22,636 nucleotides of DNA from an uncultured Chitinophagaceae bacterium. GTDB taxonomy: Bacteria > Bacteroidota > Bacteroidia > Chitinophagales > Chitinophagaceae. Each line of letters begins with the position of its first letter. The stretch's first letter is position 1. The stretch is from positions 1-22,636 of the forward strand of contig CALKVC010000040.1 of the NCBI GenBank assembly GCA_937996595.1, in the 5' to 3' direction. Under the pieces are notes generated by a model, which was not told where the DNA came from, did no database searches, and saw only the letters and a program-made list of their open reading frames with translations. Below are positions 13,070 through 22,566 of this stretch, one piece after another. The position numbers and the translations under genes were made by a program.

Positions 13070-14770
13070 ATGCCGATAAAAAAAATAACCCTTTGGATTT
13101 GCTTCCTGTTACACACATTTACAGGTTACAGCCAATGGCAACCTGTACCCGAAGTTCAGCAAAAGAAAGTGACCTGCCGCAAAGCTGCGGTGGTTAGTGC
13201 GCATCCGCTGGCCAGTATGGCAGGTACAGAAATAATGAAAAAAGGAGGAAATGCATTTGATGCAGCCATCGCCACACAACTGGCATTAGCGGTTGTGTAT
13301 CCGGGCGCCGGAAATCTTGGTGGAGGCGGTTTCCTGGTGGCCCATACAAAAAACGGCAAAAATATCTGCATAGATTATCGTGAAACCGCTCCATCCTTAG
13401 CACATAAAGATATGTACCTTGATAAAGATTCCATACCTAATCCTGCTTTATCGCAAAAAGGCCATCTGGCCTGTGGCACGCCGGGAACTGTTGCCGGACT
13501 TTTTGCTACCATGAAATACGCCAGGCTACCATTCAGCACACTGATTGCACCAGCTATAAAACTGGCGGAAGACGGATTCCAAATTTCAGCATTACAGGCA
13601 AAAAGCCTGAACGATAACCGTAATCTTTTCCTTACAATAAACCGGGAACCAACCGCATTTGTAAAAGACAGCGCCTGGAAAGCGGCAGATATACTTATAC
13701 AACCTGAACTGGCCGCCACATTAAAAAAAATTCGCGACAACGGCCCGGATGAATTTTATACAGGAAGCATTGCCAGGCTCATTACAGACGAAATGAAGAA
13801 AGCTAACGGAATTATCAGTGCAAGCGACCTCGCAAACTACAAAGCCGTTTTCCGCCATCCCGTTGAATTTGAGTATAAAGGTTACCACATTGTGAGCGCA
13901 CCGTTACCCAGCAGCGGTGGTATCATGCTTGCTCAAATGATGAAGATGGTTGAAAGCAGGAATATTGCAGCCATGGGTTTCCATACTGCAGAAAGTGTAC
14001 ACCTGATGGTTGAAATAGAAAGAAGGGCTTATGCAGACAGGGCAAACTTCATGGGCGATCCGGATTTTGTTAGAGTTCCCGTAAAAACAATGTTAAGTGA
14101 CGATTACTTACTGCAACGCATGAGCGATTATGAACCCGGCAGGGCAGGAAACAGTAAAACCACTGTTTCGGGAATCATACCTGAAAGTGAAGAAACCACA
14201 CATATAAGCATCATTGACGATACAGGCAATGCCGTTTCTGTAACAACCACTTTAAATGACAGTTATGGAAGCCGCCTGGTTGTTCCCGGTGCCGGGTTCC
14301 TGCTTAACAATGAAATGGACGACTTTAGTATCAGAGAAGGGTACCCGAATTTATACGGTGCCATTGGTAATGCAGCCAATGCCATCGCCCCCCGGAAAAG
14401 GATGCTGAGCAGCATGACGCCAACCATTGTACTGAAAGATGGATTGCCTTACATCATTGCAGGGAGCCCGGGAGGAACCACCATAACAACGACCGTATTT
14501 CAAACATTGATGAATATTCTGGAATTCAGGTTAAGTCCGGAAGAAGCCGTAAACAAACCAAAATTCCATCACCAGTGGTTGCCGGATAAAATATATACAG
14601 AAAAAAAATTCCCGGAAACAGTAAGTGAACAACTGAAAAAGATGGGGTATACCGTAAGCGTAAGAGAACCCATCGGCCGCACCGAACTTATCGTGGTAAA
14701 CAGGCATCAACGGAAAAAGATCACAGCCATTGCAGACTTCCGCGGTGATGATGATGCAAGGGGATTTTGA
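13070..14770 (+). CDS. ggt: Gamma-glutamyltransferase precursor
   Basis: A 566-residue exported Ntn-hydrolase that transfers or hydrolyses the gamma-glutamyl group of glutathione and related compounds. A signal peptide (MPIKKITLWICFLLHTFTGYS) precedes the large subunit. Landmarks are HPLAS and GGNAFDAAIATQLAL (45-73), GNLGGGGF (81-88), DYRETAP (102-108, the Arg that binds the gamma-glutamyl carboxylate), GTPGTVAG (136-143) and PLPSSGGI (278-285). The self-cleavage site is Glu375-Thr376 in SEETTHISIID, leaving Thr376 as the N-terminal nucleophile of a 191-residue small subunit. NEMDDFS (414-420), SSM (447-449) and AGSPGG (464-469) complete the active site. All key residues are present, so it should mature and be active in the periplasm. 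It is divergent from the PIG-L gene and 55 bp ahead of the barrel gene. Confidence 0.97.
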   Translation: MPIKKITLWICFLLHTFTGYSQWQPVPEVQQKKVTCRKAAVVSAHPLASMAGTEIMKKGGNAFDAAIATQLALAVVYPGAGNLGGGGFLVAHTKNGKNICIDYRETAPSLAHKDMYLDKDSIPNPALSQKGHLACGTPGTVAGLFATMKYARLPFSTLIAPAIKLAEDGFQISALQAKSLNDNRNLFLTINREPTAFVKDSAWKAADILIQPELAATLKKIRDNGPDEFYTGSIARLITDEMKKANGIISASDLANYKAVFRHPVEFEYKGYHIVSAPLPSSGGIMLAQMMKMVESRNIAAMGFHTAESVHLMVEIERRAYADRANFMGDPDFVRVPVKTMLSDDYLLQRMSDYEPGRAGNSKTTVSGIIPESEETTHISIIDDTGNAVSVTTTLNDSYGSRLVVPGAGFLLNNEMDDFSIREGYPNLYGAIGNAANAIAPRKRMLSSMTPTIVLKDGLPYIIAGSPGGTTITTTVFQTLMNILEFRLSPEEAVNKPKFHHQWLPDKIYTEKKFPETVSEQLKKMGYTVSVREPIGRTELIVVNRHQRKKITAIADFRGDDDARGF

Positions 14771-14825
14771 ACAGCCAGATACTTTTAAGTAATTTCATAC
14801 TCAACTTTTTATCTTCTCCCCTTAC

Positions 14826-15461
14826 ATGATGAAGCATTTCATATTTACAGCAATACTTGCAACCTACATTACCCAGGTTCAGGCACAAACGAAACTTTCC
14901 GTTAAAACCGGGTTCAACTACTCCACTGCCAGGGTCTATACCGGCAAAATAAAACAATCAACCGGTTTTATGCCCGGTGCAAACCTGGGCATCCAGCTGA
15001 ACACAGTATTTGAAGGCATACTTCATTTTACACCGGCCATTTCATATCAGAACCGCGGATTTATCATAAATGACAAAACAAATAACAGCAAAAAGAGCCA
15101 TTTCATACACTATGTTGACCTAGCGCCCTTGCTCAGTATTTTTATCAATAAAGGGAAAAAACATCAGCTTTCAATCTGCGCCGGCCCCGTTGCCAGCCTG
15201 GCCATTTCCGGAACTGAGAAAACAACCGTAAATGGGAGCAGCAGCCGGCAAAAAATGAAATTCAGTACAACGAACAATTATGGGCTTTTCGATTTTTCCC
15301 TCCAGGCAGGCGCCGGATATCATCTAAAAAAATGGTACTTCGAAGCAGTTTACCTTCACGGCCTTGCCAACATCAATAATAATGTATCCCTCGATAACAT
15401 GAATATCCGAAACAGGACTATAAGCATAAACCTGGGGTATTATTTCAAATCTTATGAATGA
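14826..15461 (+). CDS. Small outer-membrane beta-barrel protein (PorT-like)
   Basis: A 211-residue exported protein. Residues 1-21 are a signal peptide (cleavage probably within QVQAQ-TKL). The mature chain alternates polar and hydrophobic or aromatic residues in strand-length runs, with short turns and longer polar loops (for example NDKTNNSKKSHF, SGTEKTTVNGSSSRQ). It opens with KTGFNYSTARVY and ends with TISINLGYYFKSYE, a terminal strand with aromatic residues as expected for barrel assembly. Features such as PGANLGIQL, LHFTPAISYQNRGF and FSLQAGAGYHLKKWYFEAVY match the eight-strand outer-membrane protein family (PorT/OMP_b-brl_2) common in Bacteroidota. Function unknown. Adjacent ATGs at 14826 and 14829 are both possible starts. 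It may be co-transcribed with ggt. Confidence 0.85.
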   Translation: MMKHFIFTAILATYITQVQAQTKLSVKTGFNYSTARVYTGKIKQSTGFMPGANLGIQLNTVFEGILHFTPAISYQNRGFIINDKTNNSKKSHFIHYVDLAPLLSIFINKGKKHQLSICAGPVASLAISGTEKTTVNGSSSRQKMKFSTTNNYGLFDFSLQAGAGYHLKKWYFEAVYLHGLANINNNVSLDNMNIRNRTISINLGYYFKSYE

Positions 15462-15519
15462 ACAGTTTATTCCCGTTTACAGCGATATTTGAAATATATC
15501 ATAAAATAAGGCATTGAAT

Positions 15520-15549
15520 TTGTGTGTATATGCCGATTGGCTATTTTTA
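15520..15549 (+). promoter_or_regulatory. Candidate promoter of the TamB-like gene
   Basis: TTG (15520-15522) and TATTTTTA (15542-15549) are separated by 19 bases. The -7 box misses only the final G of TAnnTTTG. It ends 13 bases before the GTG start, comparable to the leaders of the better promoters in this window. Confidence 0.4.
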
Positions 15550-15562
15550 CATATAAATCATA

Positions 15563-18500
15563 GTGCTGCGCAAATCCCTTAAAATATTAAAACGGTGCTT
15601 ACTGGCAATCATCCTGCTATTGCTGGGATTGTATATTGCGCTTCATTTTCCCGTTGTACAAACATGGGTGGTGAAACAGGTGGCGGCATCATTTTCAAAA
15701 AAATTACATACACGGGTAACCGTAAAAAGAGTAAACCTGTCTTTTTTCAACAAACTGGCCATAGAAGGTGTGATGGTGGAAGACCTGAATAAAGACACCC
15801 TTTTATATGCCGGCACCGCTAAAGTAAACCTGACAGACTGGTTCTTTTTTAAAGATAAAATCACGCTTCACTATATTTCCCTGGAAGATGCCGTCGTTAA
15901 TATGAAACGCACTGATTCTGCCTGGAATTACCAGTTCCTGGTGGATTATTTTACACCTGCTGAAAAAAACAAGTCCACGGGCCAGGGTATTGAGTTTGAT
16001 CTTAAAAAGATTGACCTGGCCAATATCCGTTTTAACAGTACAGACAGGTGGGTTGGCCAGAATATGATCGCTACCATAAAAAATGCATCTATAGACCTGG
16101 AAGGTATACGCTATGACCAGAAAAAGATAATTATTAACTCGGTTTACCTGGCAGAACCGGTTTTTCAACTAACCGGGTACCCGGGACGAAAACCGCCAAA
16201 AACAAGCCTTCCCGCATTAATGGAAAACGACGGTCAGGGCAGGACGTTCGTTTTAAACAATACCGGATGGAGTGCAGAACTGGACAAACTTCAGCTCATA
16301 AACGGCAGTTTCAGGCACGACCAGGAAACTGACAGGATGCCTTATACAGACAGATTCGATGGCCAGCACATTAACTTTCATTCGCTTTCCGGAACGTTTA
16401 ATTATATTCAACTGAAGCATGATACCATTTGGGCAAATATTTCATTATCCGGCAAAGAAAAAAGCGGGCTGCACATAAAAAAACTGCAAACCGCCTTTCG
16501 TGTAACGCCGGGCATTATGGAATTCAGCGACCTTGACCTGGAAACCAATAAGAGCCACATAGGCAATTATTTTTCCATGAGCTATAACGATTTCAATAAA
16601 AACATGAATCACTTCCTCAGTGATGTGAAACTTGATGCCAAACTCACATCTTCATCACTGAGCAGCGACGACCTCGCCGTATTTGCCCCAGAACTGGCTT
16701 CCTGGAAAAGGATGTTCTATATAGACGGGAAAGCAAAAGGAACGGTTGATAATTTTTCTGCCAGCCGGCTAAAAATCAAAAGCGGGAACTCGGCCATTGA
16801 CGGAGATATAACCATGAAAGGCTTGCCAGATATAAACAATACATTCATTGATCTCCATGCTAATAACCTGCAGACCAATTATAATGAACTTGTATCCATC
16901 ATACCCGCATTAAAAAAAATCACAAAACCGCAACTGGTTAAACTGGGCAATATCAACTATAAAGGGCATTTTACCGGCTTCCTGAATGATTTTGTAACAT
17001 ACGGCACATTAACAACAAACCTCGGCGTTATTATTACTGATATAAACATGAAGCTGCCACAAAATGAGCCCCCCAGGTATTCAGGCAAAATCATGACAAA
17101 CGGTTTCAGGCTTGGAGAATTCCTGGATAATGCACAACTGGGCAGGTTGTCACTTAATGGCAAAGTAGTGGGCAGTGCTTTCAATCTTGATAATCTGAAT
17201 GCAAATTTTGATGGCTCCATCGGCCAGATAGAATTTAACGGGTATAATTACAGGAACCTTTTTATTAACGGCGATTTCAGAAAAAACCTGTTCACCGGGC
17301 ATTTGAATATGGATGATCCGAACCTGAAAATAAATAAAATGGATGGTACCCTCAGTTTATCAGGAAAAGAGATTGCATTCAATCTTGATGCTGACCTCGG
17401 CTATGCCAACCTAAAGAACATTCATTTCACTAAAGAAAATTTTGAGTTTTCCGGAATGATGAGCCTGAATTTTACCGGTAATAATATTGACAACTTCCTG
17501 GGTACAGCCAGGATATATGATGCAAGCCTCTCACACGATTCAACAAAACTGTCCTTCGATTCCCTTTCATTGTCGTCGCTCATAAAAGATAACCGGAAAC
17601 TCCTGCAGCTTTCATCCAACGAAATTGATGCTGAGATAGCCGGAAATTTTACAATCCTTGAACTCCCTGATGCATTCAGGGTTTTCTTAAGCCGGTATTA
17701 CCCTGCTTATATCAAGATGCCCGGTTATTGGGTTAAAGACCAGGATTTCAGCTTTTCAGTAAAAACAAAACAGGTTAGCGAATACCTGAAACTGTTAGAT
17801 AATCGATTAGGCGGGCTGAACAATGCTACCATCAGCGGAAGCCTTAACCTGGCCAATTACGACCTGAAATTAAATGCTGCTGTTCCGGAATTTGATTTTG
17901 AAAATAAGAAATTCTACAATATCGGCCTTATTGGTAACGGTAACCGTGACACGCTGGTTACCAATATTGATGCAGGGAATATATTTATTACAGACAGCCT
18001 TCAGTTCCCTTCCACAAAACTGCAGGTTGTTTCCAATAATGACATATCAAAGATACACCTGAAAACAAGTGCAGGAAATACATTGAACGACGCCGAACTG
18101 AATGCAAGCATACAAACGCTTTCAGATGGTGTTAAAATGCATTTCTCACCCTCTTCATTCATCATTAACAACAAGAAATGGGAACTGGATAAAGACGGGG
18201 AGCTTACGGTAAGAAAGAATTTTATTGATGCCAGCGAAGTAAGGTTCAGGCAGAACGATCAGGAAATCGTATTATCTACCGAACTGGATGAACTTACCGA
18301 TGAAACACATATTGTGGCAAAAATGAAAAGTCTGAACATCGGCGATTTCATGCCATTCGTATTAAGCAATCCGTCATTAAAAGGCATATTAACCGGCACC
18401 GCTATAATCAGGGACCCTTTCGGGAAATTCGGTATCGAATTCAAAGGGAAAGCAGACAGTTTTGTTCTTGACAACTCCTATATAGGCAAAGTAGAGCTGG

Positions 18501-20296
18501 ATGCCGGTGCGAATACAGTTACCGGGGAAGTTACCATCAATAACATCAGTGCAGATGAAGGTGATTATACATTCAAAATAAAGGGAAGGTACAATTACAA
18601 AGATTCGCTTGGCAATACGATGGATATAGACCTTTCTTCAGAACGGCTAAACCTGGATATACTGGAACCATACCTTGGCTCGGTATTCAGCAGCATGAAA
18701 GGGATAGCAAAAAACAACCTGAAACTGTACAGCGAGGATGGCCATCAATACCTGGTAGGTGATGCTACAATTGACAGCGGTTCGGTGGTGGTAGCGTATA
18801 CCCAGTGCAAATACCTGTTCAACAATGAAACCATCAGTTTCAAAAAGAATGAGATTGACCTGGGAAGCATAAGGCTTAAAGATACGCTCAGCAACCAGGG
18901 TATGGTAAGCGGCAAGATGCGCCATCAGTTTTTCAAATCATTCTCATTTCATGATATCCGTTTTGAAACATCGAAAATGCTTTTGCTGAATACAACTAAA
19001 AAAGATAACAGCCAGTTTTATGGAAATGTTATTGGCAACGCACTCATGAAGCTGAACGGACCTGTTACCAACCTGGTGATGGATATCAAAGGGCAGCCCA
19101 GTACCCTTGATAGCAGCCATATCTATCTGCCTACCGGTAACGTAAGCAAGGAAAGCCATACGGTTGATTACATTGAGTTCATTCAGTTTGGTTCTGAAGT
19201 GGAAGACTCCGGAATAGTTAACCAGGCTACCAACCTGCTGGTGAACATGCAACTTACGGCAAACCCGGCTTGTAAAATAGATGTGATCCTGGATGAAGAA
19301 ACAGGTGATATCATTAAAGGAAGGGGCCAGGGAAATTTAACCATAACCGTTGGGAACAAAGAACCGCTCAGCATCAGGGGGAATTATGAAATAACAGATG
19401 GTGAGTATATTTTCAATTTCCAGACATTCCTTAAAAAACCGTTTACCCTTAACCGTGGTAAGATATCCTGGAATGGCGACCCGGCCATGGCCATCATAGA
19501 CCTGGAAGCAAGGTACCTGGCGCAGGATGTTGACATGAGCAGCCTTAGCAGTTCCAGCACTTCCGTAAGGCAGCGTTCAAACATCACTATCCTCTCCCAC
19601 CTGTCCGGAAGCCTCTCTAAACCCGATATCAGCTTCGAATTCCTGCTTCCGGAACAAAGCGACCTGAAGCGGAACGATTTCGTTGTAAAAAGGCTGGAAG
19701 ATATCAGGAATGATGCCAATGAAATGAATAAACAGGTGGCAAGCCTGCTGCTGTTCAATACATTTATCACCGGTGGGCAGAATTTCCTTAGCGGAGAGAA
19801 TATCCTTTCCCAGGCTACCAGTACCATTGGCGGAATGGTAAGCGGCTGGCTCACCAACATGTTCAATAAAGAACTTTTAAAAGCAACCAATGGCATACTT
19901 TCTACCTATGTTGATATTAACCCTACCGTAAATCTGCAACTGAGCCAGTTACAAGCTACTGTAAGGGCCGGGCTTAAGATATTCCTGAGCAACCGCATTT
20001 ACTTCCTCATTGGCGGAAACCTTGATTACAATAACCCATACACGCAGTTAAACAGGAAAGGGCTCATAACGCCCGATATTACCATCGAATGGTTGCTGAA
20101 CAAAGATGGTTCGCTCAGGGTTATCGGTTTCAACCGTACCAGCATCGATATTACTACCGGCCAGCGAAACCGTTCGGGTATACAGTTGTCGTACCGGAAA
20201 GATTTCAACAAACTTTCAGACCTGTTTAAAAGCAAGGCCCGTATTGAGGAAGAAGAAGCTGCCAATGCCACTAAAGTAAGGATCCAATCTAACTGA
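15563..20296 (+). CDS. tamB: TamB/DUF490-type intermembrane protein
   Basis: A 1577-residue protein anchored by one N-terminal helix (about 12-32, in RCLLAIILLLLGLYIAL) with the rest in the periplasm. Just after the anchor, an AsmA-like opening is seen (FPVVQTWVVKQVAASFSKKL). A very long beta-rich body follows with repeated short strands of the bridge-like, hydrophobic-groove type. The C-terminal DUF490/TamB domain occupies about the last 450 residues, with GQGNLTITVGNKEPLSIRGN, YEITDGEYIFNFQTFLKKPF, LPEQSDLKRNDFV and the barrel-like ending. The AsmA/TamB family is implicated in moving phospholipids between membranes and in outer-membrane protein assembly. The start is GTG 15563: an in-frame TAA lies nine bases upstream and no ATG gives a complete anchor. 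No TamA/BamA partner gene is in the window. Confidence 0.92.
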   Translation: MLRKSLKILKRCLLAIILLLLGLYIALHFPVVQTWVVKQVAASFSKKLHTRVTVKRVNLSFFNKLAIEGVMVEDLNKDTLLYAGTAKVNLTDWFFFKDKITLHYISLEDAVVNMKRTDSAWNYQFLVDYFTPAEKNKSTGQGIEFDLKKIDLANIRFNSTDRWVGQNMIATIKNASIDLEGIRYDQKKIIINSVYLAEPVFQLTGYPGRKPPKTSLPALMENDGQGRTFVLNNTGWSAELDKLQLINGSFRHDQETDRMPYTDRFDGQHINFHSLSGTFNYIQLKHDTIWANISLSGKEKSGLHIKKLQTAFRVTPGIMEFSDLDLETNKSHIGNYFSMSYNDFNKNMNHFLSDVKLDAKLTSSSLSSDDLAVFAPELASWKRMFYIDGKAKGTVDNFSASRLKIKSGNSAIDGDITMKGLPDINNTFIDLHANNLQTNYNELVSIIPALKKITKPQLVKLGNINYKGHFTGFLNDFVTYGTLTTNLGVIITDINMKLPQNEPPRYSGKIMTNGFRLGEFLDNAQLGRLSLNGKVVGSAFNLDNLNANFDGSIGQIEFNGYNYRNLFINGDFRKNLFTGHLNMDDPNLKINKMDGTLSLSGKEIAFNLDADLGYANLKNIHFTKENFEFSGMMSLNFTGNNIDNFLGTARIYDASLSHDSTKLSFDSLSLSSLIKDNRKLLQLSSNEIDAEIAGNFTILELPDAFRVFLSRYYPAYIKMPGYWVKDQDFSFSVKTKQVSEYLKLLDNRLGGLNNATISGSLNLANYDLKLNAAVPEFDFENKKFYNIGLIGNGNRDTLVTNIDAGNIFITDSLQFPSTKLQVVSNNDISKIHLKTSAGNTLNDAELNASIQTLSDGVKMHFSPSSFIINNKKWELDKDGELTVRKNFIDASEVRFRQNDQEIVLSTELDELTDETHIVAKMKSLNIGDFMPFVLSNPSLKGILTGTAIIRDPFGKFGIEFKGKADSFVLDNSYIGKVELDAGANTVTGEVTINNISADEGDYTFKIKGRYNYKDSLGNTMDIDLSSERLNLDILEPYLGSVFSSMKGIAKNNLKLYSEDGHQYLVGDATIDSGSVVVAYTQCKYLFNNETISFKKNEIDLGSIRLKDTLSNQGMVSGKMRHQFFKSFSFHDIRFETSKMLLLNTTKKDNSQFYGNVIGNALMKLNGPVTNLVMDIKGQPSTLDSSHIYLPTGNVSKESHTVDYIEFIQFGSEVEDSGIVNQATNLLVNMQLTANPACKIDVILDEETGDIIKGRGQGNLTITVGNKEPLSIRGNYEITDGEYIFNFQTFLKKPFTLNRGKISWNGDPAMAIIDLEARYLAQDVDMSSLSSSSTSVRQRSNITILSHLSGSLSKPDISFEFLLPEQSDLKRNDFVVKRLEDIRNDANEMNKQVASLLLFNTFITGGQNFLSGENILSQATSTIGGMVSGWLTNMFNKELLKATNGILSTYVDINPTVNLQLSQLQATVRAGLKIFLSNRIYFLIGGNLDYNNPYTQLNRKGLITPDITIEWLLNKDGSLRVIGFNRTSIDITTGQRNRSGIQLSYRKDFNKLSDLFKSKARIEEEEAANATKVRIQSN

Positions 20297-20361
20297 CCGC
20301 TTGTACATTATACATTGAAACCCGGCTAATCAACACTGCATTCTATTACATTGCTAAAAAA

Positions 20362-20709
20362 TCACTTGGCAACCCGGTAAACTGTTATCAGCATGATAAT
20401 AACAAGCAGGGAAGTATATATGCGCTTATTATACTTTGCCAGCCAAACAGGGATGTATATATCGAAATTTTCTTTGGTTGAATCTGAATATTTTCTTGCC
20501 AAAATTGTGAGCGGGCAGAAAAACCGGCAGGCAAGCAGGGCCAGTGCTTCCAATACAAATAACCCGTACCCTATCCAAAGCCAACGATCAATCTTATTAA
20601 CAAGAACAGCATATAACATGTAAAAAATAACAACATTGAAAAACAACCAAATGATGGTATGAATGATTTTTATCAGGACTAATTTTGATTGGTTATTCAT
20701 TACTGGCAT
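20362..20709 (-). CDS. Small three-helix membrane protein of unknown function
   Basis: A 115-residue protein (or 112 if the second ATG at 20700 is used) with three membrane segments at about residues 12-37, 43-61 and 95-111. The loop between helices 2 and 3 is strikingly polar and specific: a CRFFCPLT motif, then ARKYSDSTKENFDIYIP and WLAKYNKRIYT. This composition suggests a conserved family rather than a random ORF, and I recall similar proteins across Chitinophagaceae. The CPLT motif after a helix recalls DUF2784, but the match is too short to assert. It lies 28 bp downstream of the next gene on the same strand, so the two are probably co-transcribed. It converges with the TamB-like gene and has no visible terminator. 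Confidence 0.75.
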   Translation of the reverse strand: MPVMNNQSKLVLIKIIHTIIWLFFNVVIFYMLYAVLVNKIDRWLWIGYGLFVLEALALLACRFFCPLTILARKYSDSTKENFDIYIPVWLAKYNKRIYTSLLVIIMLITVYRVAK

Positions 20710-20737
20710 TATTTAATAACCGCAAACAAACAAGGTA

Positions 20738-21199
20738 TTAATGAAGGTAATCCGGTTGCTTTTGCTTCAACCGTAAATTTGCCTCCCTTGTATTTTTCCC
20801 AAGTTTTAAAGTAAAAGTACCGAGCCACATACAAGCGCTGCTGGTTACCCAAAGCCAATAACCGGGCTTATAGGAAATAATCGGGTGCGAAGTGCCGCCC
20901 TCATTGTCCACAACTGACCCAAACAGCATGAAAAGCAGTGTTACCAGGAATGCCATTGAACCCAGGAACATGGAAATTTCCAGCTTGCGTTTTAAAAAAA
21001 ACCAGGATGCAAACAGCAACGGGTTAGCCAGCCAGGTTAAACCGGCACCACCGGAAAAAACGGCTGCCCAGCCAAGTATGAAAACCATAAAGGAATCGCT
21101 GCAATTGGTGCTGGTGCAATAACATTTCTGTGTAAGCGAGAGGGCGAAACACAGCATGCTGGCTACAAGAACCGTTTTTATGATCCGTTTATCATCCAT
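20738..21199 (-). CDS. Four-helix membrane protein of unknown function
   Basis: A 153-residue protein with four hydrophobic segments at about 7-22, 36-68 (possibly two helices with the turn GGAGLTWLANPLLF), 75-96 and 112-133. A cysteine cluster KCYCTSTNC follows the first helix and would face the periplasm, where it could form disulfides. The third loop contains DNEGGTSHPIISYKPGYWLW, and the tail is basic and polar (KNTREANLRLKQKQPDY). I recognise no enzyme motif. ATG 21199 places a short charged MDDKRIIK before helix 1. Probably transcribed with the 115-residue gene after it. Real gene likely; role unknown. Confidence 0.72.
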   Translation of the reverse strand: MDDKRIIKTVLVASMLCFALSLTQKCYCTSTNCSDSFMVFILGWAAVFSGGAGLTWLANPLLFASWFFLKRKLEISMFLGSMAFLVTLLFMLFGSVVDNEGGTSHPIISYKPGYWLWVTSSACMWLGTFTLKLGKNTREANLRLKQKQPDYLH

Positions 21200-21340
21200 A
21201 AGACTATTGTATAAAAAAGATTATCAACCTGACTCATTTCAGGCAACCGTAAACTACGGAAAGTAAATTAATTGGAATATAAAATTATGGAAACAGGCGG
21301 TTATTTTATATGCGATGTAAATAAATCAAACGGTTCATAC

Positions 21341-21562
21341 TCACACTAATTTCATTTCATTCAATATCAGGAATATACCAGACAACATACAAATCAATCC
21401 GAACAGGAACAGGTAAACCTTACCCCTATGCCTGTTCTTTTCAGAAGCATGCATTGATGCACCATGCCCGCTTTGCCTTTTTGAAAAAACCGCTTTGAAA
21501 CTATAAATACCTATAAAAACAAGTATGGTTCCCAATCCCGCCTGGTAGTTGTAACCTCTCAT
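21341..21562 (-). CDS. Small two-helix membrane protein (hypothetical)
   Basis: A 73-residue ORF predicting two hydrophobic helices (about 9-25 and 49-67) joined by a basic, His-containing linker (SKRQSGHGASMHASEKNRHRGK), which should be cytoplasmic, with both ends outside. The hairpin-like topology and positive-inside pattern support a real gene. No homologous family comes to mind and no promoter box is obvious in the 86 bases before it. It is separated by 141 bp from the next gene downstream. Confidence 0.5.
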   Translation of the reverse strand: MRGYNYQAGLGTILVFIGIYSFKAVFSKRQSGHGASMHASEKNRHRGKVYLFLFGLICMLSGIFLILNEMKLV

Positions 21563-21648
21563 ACGTTACTATTAATGAAAGTGCAGATGAATAACAAGAA
21601 AGCATTTTTTGTGGCTATTCCCATAGATTTAACGGTTAGGGATATACG

Positions 21649-22524
21649 CTATTTTATATACCTGTACAAATCAAATTCAACCCAGTACAAGTCTTCCTTC
21701 ATCCTATCCGCCTGTTTCACCTGCCTGGAAAAATAAAGCCTTTTTTCCGCTTCTTGATAAAAAGGGCAAAACTCTGCCGCTTCACTATTGATGGGCTTTC
21801 CCAGGTTAACAGGCGTTTGCCATTTACCATCTTTTTTTGTACTGATGTACAAGTCAACCTGGCCAAAACCGGATGAATCAGTGGAAAAATAAACCAGGTA
21901 TTGTTCATCCGGGCTGATGAAAGGATTTGATTCCCGTTCATGCGTGTTTACCGGTAACCCAATATTCACCGGCTGCTGGTATTTACCATTTTCAAAGGCA
22001 GATTTATAGATATCAGATTTCCCAACCCTGTCACTGTTTTCTTTCATGAAATAGATATGCCCGCTGCTGGTCATGGATGCATAGGATTCCGATTGTGCAG
22101 AATTTATTTCATTTCCCAGGTTATAGGGTTCTCCCCATCCACCCGGTAAAACCGGCACGGCATAAATATCAAAATCAGTTCTGGATGTATCAGTCAGCTT
22201 TAGCCTGTCTGACTGAAATAACAATAATTTTCCATCCGGGCTGAACATCGGGTCGATGTCTTTCCATTTTCCGGTAGGATCAGAAAAAGAAGCTACAACA
22301 GATTTTGTCCACTTATCATTAATCTTTCTCGATTCCATGATCCGGAGGCTGTCACGTTTTCCGTTTGAGTTTACCCAAAGCGCTGTTTTAGCATCCGGTG
22401 AAATGGTAAGGCCAAACTCCCCTCCGTTTGTAATCAATCCGGGGTAGAATAATGCTGGTGCCGTTTGTGAATGGCAGTTGTACACAGCCATCAGGAGCAA
22501 CAAGGAAAATATTGATTTCATCAT
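21649..22524 (-). CDS. Periplasmic PD40 (WD40-like beta-propeller) protein
   Basis: A 291-residue exported protein with a signal peptide (MMKSIFSLLLLMAVYNCHSQ). Successive PD40/TolB-type blades are visible: FGLTISPDAKTALWVNS, DPMFSPDGKLLLFQSDR with FDIYAVP, SYASMTSSGHIYFMKE with KSDIYKS, SNPFISPDEQYLVYFSTD with QVDLYIST, and FCPFYQEAEKRLYFSR with EDLYWV. That is about five to six blades, usual for a stand-alone Bacteroidota propeller; longer relatives carry OmpA or peptidase domains, absent here. Likely a binding or scaffold protein. A Cys18 is present but VYNC is a poor lipobox, so I favour signal peptidase I. Starts 22524 and 22521 are both possible. It follows the RibA end by about 42 bp on the same strand. 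Confidence 0.88.
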   Translation of the reverse strand: MMKSIFSLLLLMAVYNCHSQTAPALFYPGLITNGGEFGLTISPDAKTALWVNSNGKRDSLRIMESRKINDKWTKSVVASFSDPTGKWKDIDPMFSPDGKLLLFQSDRLKLTDTSRTDFDIYAVPVLPGGWGEPYNLGNEINSAQSESYASMTSSGHIYFMKENSDRVGKSDIYKSAFENGKYQQPVNIGLPVNTHERESNPFISPDEQYLVYFSTDSSGFGQVDLYISTKKDGKWQTPVNLGKPINSEAAEFCPFYQEAEKRLYFSRQVKQADRMKEDLYWVEFDLYRYIK

Positions 22525-22566
22525 TGATTACAGGATAATTATCAGAAAGGGAACAGGTTTCCCGAT

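Noticed and set aside
20297..20361. Terminator between the converging TamB-like and 115-residue genes
   Set aside because: Only a four-base palindrome (TGTA/TACA) is visible and there is no T run next to it.
21200..21340. Regulatory RNA or hidden gene in the 141-bp gap
   Set aside because: I found no stable hairpin with a T run, no consensus promoter, and only an eleven-codon open frame.
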